This document shows positions 16,422-25,044 of a stretch of DNA of 33,012 bases, piece by piece. How positions within the stretch are numbered: position 1 is the stretch's first letter; each line of letters starts with the position of its first letter. Source of the DNA: Pseudomonadota bacterium (GTDB taxonomy: Bacteria; Bdellovibrionota_B; Oligoflexia; Oligoflexales; RGVZ01); assembly GCA_026390495.1 (NCBI GenBank), contig JAPLFV010000172.1, forward strand, positions 1 through 33,012, read 5' to 3'. Under the pieces are notes generated by a model. It was not told the origin of the DNA, ran no database searches, and was given only the letters and a program-made list of their open reading frames with translations. The translations under genes were made by a program, and so were the position numbers.

Positions 16422-16424
16422 GCG

Positions 16425-17333
16425 ATGAAAATTCATCTTTCTAACTGGAATAACTTTGCATTTACAAAACTCTGTGGTTGGCTGGCCGTCCACGTGGCGT
16501 TAACGCAAGCGGCCCTAGGGCAAACTCGAATATTGCCACCCTTTGTTAGAGTGACTTCTGACACTATTGAGGCCCAAGATTCTGTAGGCGTCATAAATAT
16601 TGAAGAGGCTCAAAGGAATCGAAACTCAAAACTTAACCGACGACTCCAAGATAAATTTCGGCCTAGTGCCAATGACGACCAAATCAAACAAACATCCACT
16701 GACTTTGGCCTCGAGATTCCCATACCTCTTGCTGCTGGTGTTGCAATGCCGTTTGTCTCTGCCAAGCAAACAACTCGCCAAACGAATCAATTTAAGCGAT
16801 CACAACAATTCGAGCTTGGGATGCTTCATCACGCGGCAGAAGGAGCTCCTCTTTGGAAAGCTTCTCTGGGCTACTGGCGTGATCACAACCTTCACGAAGC
16901 TGCTATAACTAATTTGTCTCTCAATCTTGAAAAATTGTTTCCTGTTTTGAGACCAAACAATTCAGATCGACTCGATTCATGGATTCGACTTGAAGGCATT
17001 CATGCAACTTCAGACTCCTATTTGCCCGTGCCTGAATTAGGCTGGACGTGGCGGTCGACCCAGGGGGCCGTGTTTGATTTCATTTTTCCAAGGCGCATCA
17101 TGATAGGCTATCACGAAGACGAATGGACAGGTCTCATTGGTTATCAAGAAGACAACTTTTACGAACTTCGAGACAGTACAAAAAAAACCATGAAAAACTC
17201 TAAAATGAAACGAATTGTATTCGAGGCCCAAAGGAACATTGTAGAGTCACTATCCATGCATTTTTCTGCCGGAATCACGTCCAAATCTAGCCCTTCAATT
17301 TCTGCCGGGATGAAGTGGCAGCCGACGTTTTAA
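16425..17333 (+). CDS. Exported beta-barrel-like protein, third gene of the ohr operon
   Basis: 302 residues, starting only 3 nt after the ohrR stop, so translationally coupled. The N-terminal hydrophobic stretch (WLAVHVALTQAALG) ends near residue 33 and looks like a signal peptide. The mature part shows alternating strands with aromatic ends (LWKASLGYWRDHN, DSWIRLEGIHAT, GAVFDFIFPRRIMIGY) and ends in Phe, as outer-membrane barrels do. It somewhat resembles DUF6268-type proteins, but I cannot confirm that. Its position implies induction by organic peroxides. An outer-membrane protein is not a usual member of ohr operons. Confidence 0.7.
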   Translation: MKIHLSNWNNFAFTKLCGWLAVHVALTQAALGQTRILPPFVRVTSDTIEAQDSVGVINIEEAQRNRNSKLNRRLQDKFRPSANDDQIKQTSTDFGLEIPIPLAAGVAMPFVSAKQTTRQTNQFKRSQQFELGMLHHAAEGAPLWKASLGYWRDHNLHEAAITNLSLNLEKLFPVLRPNNSDRLDSWIRLEGIHATSDSYLPVPELGWTWRSTQGAVFDFIFPRRIMIGYHEDEWTGLIGYQEDNFYELRDSTKKTMKNSKMKRIVFEAQRNIVESLSMHFSAGITSKSSPSISAGMKWQPTF

Positions 17334-17570
17334 CTCAATGACAACCCTCTAAGCAGCTCGTATCGTGATGGCTAAGCCTTTCTCTTTTTGCAAACTGCAA
17401 ATTTCGGCAAAAGCGCGATAACTCAACGTTTTGAATCTACTGACTATTGGCACTGTACATTTCTCTCCCTAATCTACAAAGGTAAGTAACCAAAAAGCTA
17501 AATATCACGAACGTGACATCTGAATCGAATTTGCTACAACGTAATTTCTATACCGCCGTACAACTCCGAT

Positions 17571-17858
17571 TCAATGAATTCTACGTGTATTGTCTTCGCG
17601 ATCTGATCCGGCAACCTTTACCAGTTTGTTATATAGACCCAATGTCAGAAACGTGGGCGCCCACTGACCGACAAAATTGCTATCCTGTTTGCGACCAAAA
17701 TACTGTAAAGCAGCGGAAATACCGATTGAACCTAATGCAAGCCACAGAAAACTATCAGATGGCAGCTTCGCGGTTTGATTCTCAATGGCTTTTGCTAAGT
17801 GACCTTCATTGTGTTGTTCATTTTTAGAAATGTCTTTTACAAATTCTGGTGTATTCAT
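17571..17858 (-). CDS. Small membrane protein of unknown function
   Basis: 95 residues. An acidic N-terminal region (NEQHNEGHLAKAIENQTAKLPSD) is followed by a membrane helix (FLWLALGSIGISAALQYFG, about residues 36-54) and a second, weaker hydrophobic stretch (WAPTFLTLGLYNKLVKVAG). Small proteins of this pattern occur as uncharacterised conserved proteins in several phyla; I do not know a function. The ATG at 17858 is preferred because GGAG lies 9 nt upstream. It converges with the barrel-like gene at 17333. Confidence 0.75.
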   Translation of the reverse strand: MNTPEFVKDISKNEQHNEGHLAKAIENQTAKLPSDSFLWLALGSIGISAALQYFGRKQDSNFVGQWAPTFLTLGLYNKLVKVAGSDREDNTRRIH

Positions 17859-18212
17859 GATTGTGCTCCAAAAAAATAGTTTAAACTTCAAATACAAAAT
17901 TATTTTCGCAATCTATATTGAACCCTAAAGCAAAATTTGTGCCGTTCCAGAACCTCTTAAATTTCGGAAGACTGTCATCAGATCCAAACAAATTCGAAGA
18001 GGAGATCAAAAACATTTTTTTACCTGCATTGCAGGTCACATCAAACATTGACCTCCCGACTTATACTACTACCCTTGGTTCCGAGGAGAGCAAGACGAGA
18101 GGAGGAGGAAGACGGAGTTTCCTTGGCGTAAATCAGCATTCCCCGCGACGAAAAAACCAGTTATCGTCGAAACTTAGGTAGCATTACTAACCCGAGACCA
18201 AACCCAATGCAT
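17859..18212. other. Intergenic region, possible coding remnant
   Basis: No convincing gene. On the plus strand a frame opening with TTG at 17918 has a protein-like first half (for example DPNKFEEEIKNIFLPALQ) but no ribosome binding site, and it becomes low-complexity Arg/Gly/Ser at the end. It may be a decayed gene fragment. No terminator or clear hairpin is seen. Confidence 0.35.
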
Positions 18213-21200
18213 TTATAAAGAGTGAACCTTCATTTGATATTTACTCAGATCATCGATAGGAATGAAAGATCCATGAAAAGTCCCATTGTTTGAAAATGTT
18301 AGTGGGATGTTCTCCCAAGAATCCGAGTCGTCCTTTCTTAGCATCACGATCATTGATGTTTCCACTGAGTTTTGCATGCCATTGCCAACCAGCGTCATAT
18401 TAATGCGGCCTTCCTTTTGTTCAAAGAAAAAGAATTTCAGAGTAGGCAAATATTTTAGATTGTTTGCGGCTATTTGAGTAGGCTCGAGTATCTCGAAATT
18501 TGCGACATATTCGACATTCGGAGACGTCTTAGAATCAGCCATTTGGAGGACATACTTTCCAATGCTCAGTGGAATTTTTTCAGAAAGCTCGCTCAGTCTT
18601 GCATTGCCTGATTTTACTACTTCGCCTTCGATTTTCGCTATTGAATAAACAAATGGTGTTAGGCGGTTTTCACCCATCCTCATCACAGTTCCGGCTAACA
18701 CACCTTCCAATCCCGAACCGGCCACCGCAAATAGAGGACCCACTGGCCACTTTGGGCCAATCCCGATTTTCTGCGGGCTAACATATTTGTAAAACTGATG
18801 AATTGGTTGAAAATTTTCAACCATCGTGGCCTCTCCAGTGGAATTGAAACCAACTTCAAGTGAAAAGAAGTCGCTCACATTATCACAGAAGTTTCCAGGC
18901 GTCGGTGAGATTGAAGGTACATGCTTCGCTGTCCATGTGAGTATTGGTAAGGTTTCGCTTTTGCCAACCGCAATGCTGCTGCCACCAAGGTATGGGCGTG
19001 AACCAAAAGAAATGGTCATATCTTTTAAACTGAGCGAATGCTTGTTACATGAGTATGCTGGCCATTGGCCATTTTGCATTACAGGATGAAACTGTGTCAG
19101 TTGGTACCCGTTCGTAGGTAAAACAGCAATATGATCCAAACCCATGCCAACGATGGGCTCAACGACTAAGTGATTGATGTCATTCTCAGTCCAAGTGTGA
19201 TTTATAATATAGGCCCATTCGCTTGGTATTGGCGAAAAGCGCAAAATATCTCTTGAGTCTACAAAATCTGGAAAAGACAATTTTTTTGAACGCCAAACAG
19301 CAAGACTCCAGTATTGTCCTGGTTGTGCAGTTCCGCCGTTAACACTTTCAAATTGAGTCGATGTAGAGTTAACCAGTGATTCTTTGGTCAAAGATCGAAT
19401 CATAGAACCCTGGAGGTCAATCTGATCAAACCATAAATTTTTGAATGTTTTACCTGGCTCCCTAGAGGTGGACGTTGCAAACAACCCGTACTTTGAAGGC
19501 ATGAGCCAAATCGTTTCTTGGAAAATGGGGCTATTGCCAGTTGCTAGGTCGAAGTAGAGCAATTTTCCGTAATTAATTTTAATAGTAGAGCTAGAAATCT
19601 CAGCCTCATCAACTATCCGAATGGAATTGAATAACTTCTCTTTGCGAACGAGCCTTAGATTGAGAGGGTGTCGAAGGAAAACGCTTACAGGTACCATCAA
19701 AGAACTACCGTTTGAGTCATCAATTAATTTGACCATAATTCCATTACCATTTGGATATTCATTGGTCTTAGGTATTGAAGAGGTTTTTTGACGAATGAAG
19801 ACGATTATGGGTTCTTTAATGTTTGAACTATCAATTTTAGATTTATTGACCCGAATGTCTGCGCCTTCTCCAAGGTTGTGGTCAAGTTCAACTCGATAGG
19901 TTTTGCCGGCGGGAACTTTGCCGGACAAGTCAATAACAGCTCTTCTGGTTAAGTACTCATCTCCGATATTATGGACTCTAAGATCAGAGCCTTCTTCCGA
20001 ATTTACTTCTTGATTGGCTCTCAATTGAAATATTTCAAAGCGAGATTCAAGCGCCGCAAATGGTTGAACTAGACCTTGGCCCTGTTTTGCAAAAGCATTG
20101 ATCGAAGTTGCTCCTTCAAGTAAGGATTTTGAAGTTACAGCAAGTCGGGATTTAATGATCGACACCGCTGACATACCATGTGACAGCTGATTTTTTTCTA
20201 GCAAAAGAATCGACAGCCCGGCTATAAAAGGTGATGCCATTGATGTGCCAGATAATGCTCCATACATCCCTCCTGGCAAGGTTGACTGAATATTGACACC
20301 TGGCGCTGTGATGTCAGGTTTTAATGCGAAGTCAGAAGTCGGTCCAAAACTTGTAAATTTTGCTAATTTTGTAACGTTTTCGCTCGCAGCTACTGCGATT
20401 GATTCACGCGCAGCGGCCGGGGCTCCAATTGGGCTTGTAGAGCCACTATTGCCAGCAGCGCACACGACGACCGATGCCCATGAAGCGTAATTTACCGCCC
20501 GCGCAATGGGGCTTGCAGAGTCGCTGGAGCCACCAAGAGACATGTTTATGACATCAACGGCATCAGAATCATCGCCGTCACCATTTGGGTCAATTGACCG
20601 TTCAATTGCTTGGATAATGTCATCCTCAGTCCCCGATCCGGCTTTACTCAAAACTTTATAAGCATGAATTGTTGCGTCTGGCGCAACGCCTTTCATCGTG
20701 CCATTTCCAGCTGCGATTCCCGCAACGTGGGTCCCGTGTTTATTGTCATCAAAAGGATCTTGGTCGTTGTTTACAAAATCATACCCAGCAACTACTTTGC
20801 AACCAGGGCCAAAACAGCCGCCTAAATCGGGATGATTGTAATCAACTCCGGTATCAATGATTGAAATGACTTTGCCCTTGCCTGTTACGCCGAACTCTTC
20901 CCAAATCCGATTTACATCCAGCGGTGGGAGTATCGGTGTCCGATTAGTAAGTGTTCGAATATCGCGAGGTAATTCGGTCTCTGGAACATAAACTCTACCG
21001 ACACGACTAATTTTTGTAACACCGGAAATTTTTTGAATATCAGCAATTTGGTCGTCAGTACCTTCTACGACAAAGCCATGCAGGAGCAGATCCATTTCTC
21101 GAACAATCTTATCCACCTTCATCTGGCCTCTAATTTCTTGGCGCTTTTTAAAAAGATCATTTCGATAGGTGGTTATGTCTAATTTAGTCGATCCACTTGC

Positions 21201-21389
21201 TCGTATTTTTTGATTGCGCGATACGATTGACTCCCCATCAATTTCAACAAAGAATCGCTGCAGTGGCGCTTCAGTTGCTGGAGGTGACGCAGGGATCTCT
21301 ATGACATTGGGTGCAGCTATTGCATTGGTCAAAAATAGACTGGAGAGAAATAGAGAAAATCGAGCTACAATTCGGGATTGTACGACCAT
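18213..21389 (-). CDS. Secreted subtilisin-family serine protease
   Basis: 1058 residues. A signal peptide (FSLFLSSLFLTNAIA, ending about residue 26) is followed by a propeptide-like region with an I9-type end (about 45-135). The S8 catalytic domain spans about 150-430 and the triad is complete: D179 in DTGVDYNHPD, H218 in HGTHVAG, and S383 in GTSMASP, with the oxyanion Asn in AAGNSG (N313). The remaining 600 residues are beta-rich and match no domain I recognise; they begin after the KQGQGLVQPFAA segment, which usually ends S8 domains of this group. ATG at 21389 is preferred to GTG at 21395 because the GAGG site is correctly spaced for the former. Probably exported to degrade proteins outside the cell or in the envelope. 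Confidence 0.93.
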   Translation of the reverse strand: MVVQSRIVARFSLFLSSLFLTNAIAAPNVIEIPASPPATEAPLQRFFVEIDGESIVSRNQKIRASGSTKLDITTYRNDLFKKRQEIRGQMKVDKIVREMDLLLHGFVVEGTDDQIADIQKISGVTKISRVGRVYVPETELPRDIRTLTNRTPILPPLDVNRIWEEFGVTGKGKVISIIDTGVDYNHPDLGGCFGPGCKVVAGYDFVNNDQDPFDDNKHGTHVAGIAAGNGTMKGVAPDATIHAYKVLSKAGSGTEDDIIQAIERSIDPNGDGDDSDAVDVINMSLGGSSDSASPIARAVNYASWASVVVCAAGNSGSTSPIGAPAAARESIAVAASENVTKLAKFTSFGPTSDFALKPDITAPGVNIQSTLPGGMYGALSGTSMASPFIAGLSILLLEKNQLSHGMSAVSIIKSRLAVTSKSLLEGATSINAFAKQGQGLVQPFAALESRFEIFQLRANQEVNSEEGSDLRVHNIGDEYLTRRAVIDLSGKVPAGKTYRVELDHNLGEGADIRVNKSKIDSSNIKEPIIVFIRQKTSSIPKTNEYPNGNGIMVKLIDDSNGSSLMVPVSVFLRHPLNLRLVRKEKLFNSIRIVDEAEISSSTIKINYGKLLYFDLATGNSPIFQETIWLMPSKYGLFATSTSREPGKTFKNLWFDQIDLQGSMIRSLTKESLVNSTSTQFESVNGGTAQPGQYWSLAVWRSKKLSFPDFVDSRDILRFSPIPSEWAYIINHTWTENDINHLVVEPIVGMGLDHIAVLPTNGYQLTQFHPVMQNGQWPAYSCNKHSLSLKDMTISFGSRPYLGGSSIAVGKSETLPILTWTAKHVPSISPTPGNFCDNVSDFFSLEVGFNSTGEATMVENFQPIHQFYKYVSPQKIGIGPKWPVGPLFAVAGSGLEGVLAGTVMRMGENRLTPFVYSIAKIEGEVVKSGNARLSELSEKIPLSIGKYVLQMADSKTSPNVEYVANFEILEPTQIAANNLKYLPTLKFFFFEQKEGRINMTLVGNGMQNSVETSMIVMLRKDDSDSWENIPLTFSNNGTFHGSFIPIDDLSKYQMKVHSL

Positions 21390-21494
21390 ATGCACCGCCT
21401 CATTAGATGTTCAGAATTGATTTCGTAAATTATATTTTGAACGGAGTCTTAAGTCAAATTCGATAGAATTAGTTCCAAACTAAGGAGATGAGTC

Positions 21495-21602
21495 ATGAAG
21501 CTTTAAATAAAGGCACTTGCGGTCTTTGAAGAATTAAAAGGCGATGAATGGGAACAAATAAAAAACCACAAAAATTTACTAGAATGTTTTACAACTCAAT
21601 AA
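21495..21602 (+). pseudogene. Small frame with a stop at codon 4
   Basis: A strong AAGGAG lies 7 nt before an ATG, which reads M-K-L and then TAA; the same frame continues open for 31 codons as a plausible helical peptide (KALAVFEELKGDEWEQIK) before the next stop. A good start followed at once by a stop suggests a decayed small gene, or a minimal leader. The encoded peptide is not recognised. Confidence 0.35.
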
Positions 21603-21662
21603 CAAAACGCAAGAAATAGAATTCAAGTGAGCCTGTAATGTGCAAACAGACTTTGCCTGACC

Positions 21663-21717
21663 TTAAATTATACATTTGGCAGATAGCAAAGTACAATTTT
21701 AATGGCACCAATGAACT
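21663..21717 (+). repeat. Diverged direct repeat, copy 1
   Basis: 41 of 55 positions match 23221-23275, with a 27-nt core at 21683-21709 matching 23 of 27 (GCAAAGTACAAT is exact). The two copies flank the caspase-like gene. Confidence 0.5.
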
Positions 21718-21942
21718 CCAATTGTGCGGATAGAAGTTGTTTGATTTTAAAACCACTATGTTGAAAGATTGGATACGATTCACTATCGACCCTCGATTTT
21801 GAGAGCCAGTTCACTATTTTGAATTTAAAATGGCCGATTCACTTTGGCCTCGTTGCGTCACCCTCACAGAAGGCAACGATTAAACAACCGTGTCGTGATG
21901 TCTTTTGCATTTGCCGATGATCGCAAAGAAGACAAAGTCGAG

Positions 21943-21971
21943 TTGGTCTAATAGTTAGATTCTTGTATGAT
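21943..21971 (+). promoter_or_regulatory. Candidate promoter of the caspase-like gene
   Basis: TTGGTC at 21943-21948 and TATGAT at 21966-21971 are separated by 17 bp. This would give a leader of roughly 45 nt before the ATG at 22022. The -35 is weak. Confidence 0.4.
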
Positions 21972-22021
21972 AATATTCAAAGCCAGATAAAAGCAGACTG
22001 TAAACTGCAAAGGGTCGAAGT

Positions 22022-22879
22022 ATGCCTTTACAAAGAATGCTATGTTTTGTTTTTGTCCTAAACTCATTATTTAGCTGTAGGTCACCGCAACGCATAAGTG
22101 ACACCAAAGATTTAGCTGCAGTTTTTCCCGCTAGGAATATTGGTATTTTGATTGGCCAACCCTTGACTGGGACTTCTAACGAACTTCAAGGTATTGATCA
22201 TGATGTCGCGAATATGGAGGCTGCCATTCTCGGCTTGAATCAGGGTTTCAAAACTAGAGTTTCGAATGATGAAGGGAAAATTAAAGTTTTGACAGCAATT
22301 GCTGAGGCTGCAAAAAATGTCGGTCCAGACGGCACGCTACTTTTGTATTTTAGTGGACACGGAGATCGAGATGGCCAACTGGTGGTAAGATCAGGCGACA
22401 ACGCAAACCTAGAAACCGAGGTTATCAGCGCAATGGAGCTTGCCCTCGTTCTAGGATTAGGCAGAACACTTCATCAGAGTCAACCAACTCCAATCAAAAG
22501 ACTCATTTTTATTCTCGATTCTTGTTTCAGTGGTCAGTGGTTCGATGGTGCCGGAATGCAGTTTGTCGAAACATTTAACAAAGGTTTTCAAGACGCATTC
22601 AAAGCCAAGACAAGCTCGCTATCTGGCTTGTATCAACAATTTTTTGGGTTTTCGTCTTCACGACCAAACCAAACCTCTCGCATTTTAAGCGCAAAACAAG
22701 GGAGCTTGTTTACGCATTTATTGATTCAGTCCCTAAACTCATTGAAGTCCACCCATTCTAGTAAGATTAGAGATTTAATTAGCAAAACCAATGAATCGCT
22801 TACTGTCAGCGGAGCATCACAAAGAGGGGTTCCATTTGCACTTCCCTCAAATGATATATTGGACGAAACACTATTTTAA
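22022..22879 (+). CDS. Lipoprotein with caspase-like (C14/metacaspase) domain
   Basis: 285 residues. The N-terminus is a type II signal peptide (CFVFVLNSLFS-C19), so the protein should be lipid-anchored outside the cytosol. A caspase-fold domain follows, with strand 1 at NIGILIGQPL, the catalytic His in LLLYFSGHGDRDG (H113), and the catalytic Cys in FILDSCFSGQW (C168). The later RILSAKQGSLFTHLLIQSL resembles the small-subunit region of bacterial orthocaspases. Such enzymes usually cleave after Arg or Lys; whether this one is active, and on what, is unknown. Most bacterial relatives are cytosolic or carry extra domains, so a bare lipoprotein form is of note. AAGGG precedes the ATG. Confidence 0.88.
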   Translation: MPLQRMLCFVFVLNSLFSCRSPQRISDTKDLAAVFPARNIGILIGQPLTGTSNELQGIDHDVANMEAAILGLNQGFKTRVSNDEGKIKVLTAIAEAAKNVGPDGTLLLYFSGHGDRDGQLVVRSGDNANLETEVISAMELALVLGLGRTLHQSQPTPIKRLIFILDSCFSGQWFDGAGMQFVETFNKGFQDAFKAKTSSLSGLYQQFFGFSSSRPNQTSRILSAKQGSLFTHLLIQSLNSLKSTHSSKIRDLISKTNESLTVSGASQRGVPFALPSNDILDETLF

Positions 22880-23292
22880 ATTTCGGGAACCCTTTTTGAA
22901 CCAAGGTAGGGAGATTCAGCGATCGTGTTTTGCATTGTTTCAGAATTCGCTTTGGTAGCTTTTTAAAAGTTTCTTGCGATTTCTTGAACATACAATTTCA
23001 GTATAGGTATGTTCCTTTAGAAACAGTGACTGATATTTCAAGAACGATACAGATCTAAACTTGTCGCTGTCATTTGCAAATCAGAAATCAAGACATTGCT
23101 TGCGCATGCTGATGTTTGCGAATGTACTCCCACCTTATGGCCGGAAAAATTAATATTAGACATGTCGCAATCCAATCAGAAGGTTGCAATGCCAAACAGG
23201 TAAATAACTGAGTATTAAATTTAAATTTTACATGCCAAGGATTGCAAAGTACAATCTTGATGGTACCTATTTACTTTTTTTTGGAGACTTTT
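22880..23292. other. Intergenic region with small palindrome and repeat copy
   Basis: 413 bp without a gene. It holds a perfect 8-bp inverted repeat (22986-22993 with 23007-23014, 13-nt spacer) and the second copy of the diverged direct repeat (23221-23275). No clear terminator follows the caspase-like gene. Confidence 0.5.
23221..23275 (+). repeat. Diverged direct repeat, copy 2
   Basis: Matches 21663-21717 at 41 of 55 positions. It lies just before the ribosome binding site of the small exported protein gene at 23293, so it may contain that gene's promoter or leader. Confidence 0.5.
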
Positions 23293-23667
23293 ATGAGAAC
23301 TACTTTGAGAACAAATTTGGTTTGCGCTGCATTCACAATCCTAACATCCAGTGCTTCAATGGCTGCGAAGTTTCAATGCGGCCTATGGCTCGATGGCAAC
23401 AATGATCCTAGTACCACTTTTGCCTACGACACCAGCGACGAGCAAGCGGTTGAAGCAGCAGGTGACTTTACTGCCATTGTTCAAAAACAAGAATCAGGCA
23501 CTTTCGTCGCGGCAGTATTTAGATCCGACAAGACTTTGTCGGCAGCACTATATCCAGCGACCACCTCGATTTTGACTTCGCACCTTCAAACTTCAGATGG
23601 CAAATCTGGAACCTTGCAGTGCAATCTTTCTGGAGTAAAGTTGGTCCGCCCTCAATTGAAGTTGTAA
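23293..23667 (+). CDS. Small exported protein of unknown function
   Basis: 124 residues with a signal peptide (NLVCAAFTILTSSASMAA, cleavage about residue 25). The mature domain is about 100 residues, beta-rich, with two cysteines (KFQCGLWLDG near its start and TLQCNLSG near its end) that could bridge its termini. ATG at 23293 follows GGAG and starts the signal peptide; an ATG at 23242 has no such site. No family recognised. It precedes the ABC genes but is separated from them by a large hairpin. Confidence 0.75.
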   Translation: MRTTLRTNLVCAAFTILTSSASMAAKFQCGLWLDGNNDPSTTFAYDTSDEQAVEAAGDFTAIVQKQESGTFVAAVFRSDKTLSAALYPATTSILTSHLQTSDGKSGTLQCNLSGVKLVRPQLKL

Positions 23668-23673
23668 TAGCAG

Positions 23674-23756
23674 CTTACGCAATCGCGCTTCGATTCCTCA
23701 AAGTAAGAGTTTCTTGTGCCAATCAACGGTAGACGAAGCGCGATTGTAAAAGTAAG
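23674..23756. other. Long-looped inverted repeat after the small exported protein gene
   Basis: CAATCGCGCTTCG (23680-23692) is the exact inverse complement of 23734-23746, and CTTAC/GTAAG (23674-23678 with 23752-23756) extends it with short internal loops. The 41-nt loop is large and no T run follows, so it is not an ordinary terminator; it could be a protein-binding site, an mRNA stabiliser or a small palindromic insertion. Confidence 0.55.
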
Positions 23757-23807
23757 TTGCATTAAAAAAAATTTGTGCTTCGTTTTTAAAAAGCGTAAAT
23801 ATCATCT

Positions 23808-24884
23808 ATGTCATTAATCAAACCCACCGTAATATTGATCCTGAGAACGCAAGTTCGAAAAATTTGGTGGAATTTTGAACAAAATTTCACACTTTTATTG
23901 AGTGCTGCTGCTCTCGTTAGCCTATTCGTTTATATACTCAAAGACTTTGCAACCTCAGAGCTATCGAAATTTAGCCCCGAATGGATGGCGCTTGGGCTTA
24001 GGTCCAGCTTTTATCTTGGCGTATTTTGCACCAGCCTCGTTATAGCGCGACAAGTGCGCAAAATTTTGGACTCCCAGGATTCATTTCAAAGCATATTATA
24101 TCGCATCGGCGCTAGTTCAAGGGACGTTGCTAAGATTCGCCAAGCGTTAGCCATTGTCGGCTTTGCAGTTAGCATTTCTTTTATCTATTTTTTGTCCCTT
24201 GTTTTTAAACAAGAGCCTTCTGTCTTGGCATATCTGTTGGCATCGATTTGCTACCTCATATCGCTTGCCGTGCAAATCCGAAGGAATGAAAGCCACGTCA
24301 AAAAATATTCTGGCACAATAGTGGACTGGCGAAGGCATCAGCTATTGCATCGAAGTATACCAGGCAAAGGATTGCTGCGGCTTGGAGTTGCTGGAGCGAT
24401 CGCGGTTCCCATTTCTGCAATCTTCATAAAGACGGCGACCTTGATTCAGTTATCATCCCTAGCCGTCGGTCTAGTAACTTCATTTGGACTGGTACAAGCT
24501 ATAGCCGCCGACCTTCCTAACTCTTGGTTTGAGAAACAAGGAGGCCTCACTCATGATCAATGGCAAAAATCATGGCAGGTCATCGCGAATACCTTTGCGC
24601 TGACAATTGCAACTATTTGCAGCTTTTCAGTCGTATGGTTAACGGATCTACCTCCTCAGGAATTGTGGAATATTCCCTTTTTGGCAGGATTTTTACCGTG
24701 GCTCGTGCCGTCATTGGCGTTGCAGATCGATGGGAGATCTCAAAACCTCAACATTATTGTCATGGTTTTGACCGGACTATTTCTAGGAACGGCCATGATG
24801 GCGACTCCTTGGGTAGCAATCGCACTGCCTATAATTAAATCTCAAGCAAGCCAGTATCAATCTGGACGTTACTTCCGTGCCTAA
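23808..24884 (+). CDS. ABC-2-like multispan permease
   Basis: 358-residue polytopic membrane protein with about nine hydrophobic segments, the first near residues 27-45 and the last near 317-345, and a basic cytoplasmic loop about 155-190. It has no ATPase motif. Together with the ATPase gene 160 nt downstream it probably forms an ABC transporter in which this is the membrane part; the N-terminal RTQVRKIWWNFEQN stretch before the first helix resembles ABC-2 permeases. I do not recognise a closer family. The gene has no evident strong ribosome binding site. Substrate unknown. Confidence 0.65.
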   Translation: MSLIKPTVILILRTQVRKIWWNFEQNFTLLLSAAALVSLFVYILKDFATSELSKFSPEWMALGLRSSFYLGVFCTSLVIARQVRKILDSQDSFQSILYRIGASSRDVAKIRQALAIVGFAVSISFIYFLSLVFKQEPSVLAYLLASICYLISLAVQIRRNESHVKKYSGTIVDWRRHQLLHRSIPGKGLLRLGVAGAIAVPISAIFIKTATLIQLSSLAVGLVTSFGLVQAIAADLPNSWFEKQGGLTHDQWQKSWQVIANTFALTIATICSFSVVWLTDLPPQELWNIPFLAGFLPWLVPSLALQIDGRSQNLNIIVMVLTGLFLGTAMMATPWVAIALPIIKSQASQYQSGRYFRA

Positions 24885-24979
24885 TTTGGCTCTCCTTTCA
24901 GGCTGAGCATTCTGCGGAGCAATGAAACCTAAATCTTTGATCCAAAATCTGATAAACAACAGTCATTCATGATCCGGCA

Positions 24980-25008
24980 TTGCGGACCCTGTCCATGCCG
25001 CTTATAAT
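24980..25008 (+). promoter_or_regulatory. Candidate sigma70-type promoter upstream of the ATPase gene
   Basis: TTGCGG at 24980-24985 and a perfect TATAAT at 25003-25008 with 17-bp spacing. Transcription would begin near 25015, 30 nt before the ATG at 25045. This allows the ATPase and exporter genes to be expressed without the upstream permease. Confidence 0.6.
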
Positions 25009-25044
25009 CCACTGTTGCCGTTTTGCTTGAGGGGATTGCCAACC

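Larger units (their letters stand above)
21390..22021. other. Long intergenic region with decayed small gene and repeat copy
   Basis: 632 bp with no intact gene. It contains a small frame broken by a stop (21495-21602), one copy of a diverged direct repeat (21663-21717), and a candidate promoter for the caspase-like gene (21943-21971). The mix suggests a decayed segment. Confidence 0.5.

Noticed and set aside
17918-18181. 87-codon frame starting with TTG
   Set aside because: No ribosome binding site and a low-complexity Arg/Ser end. Kept only as a possible gene remnant.
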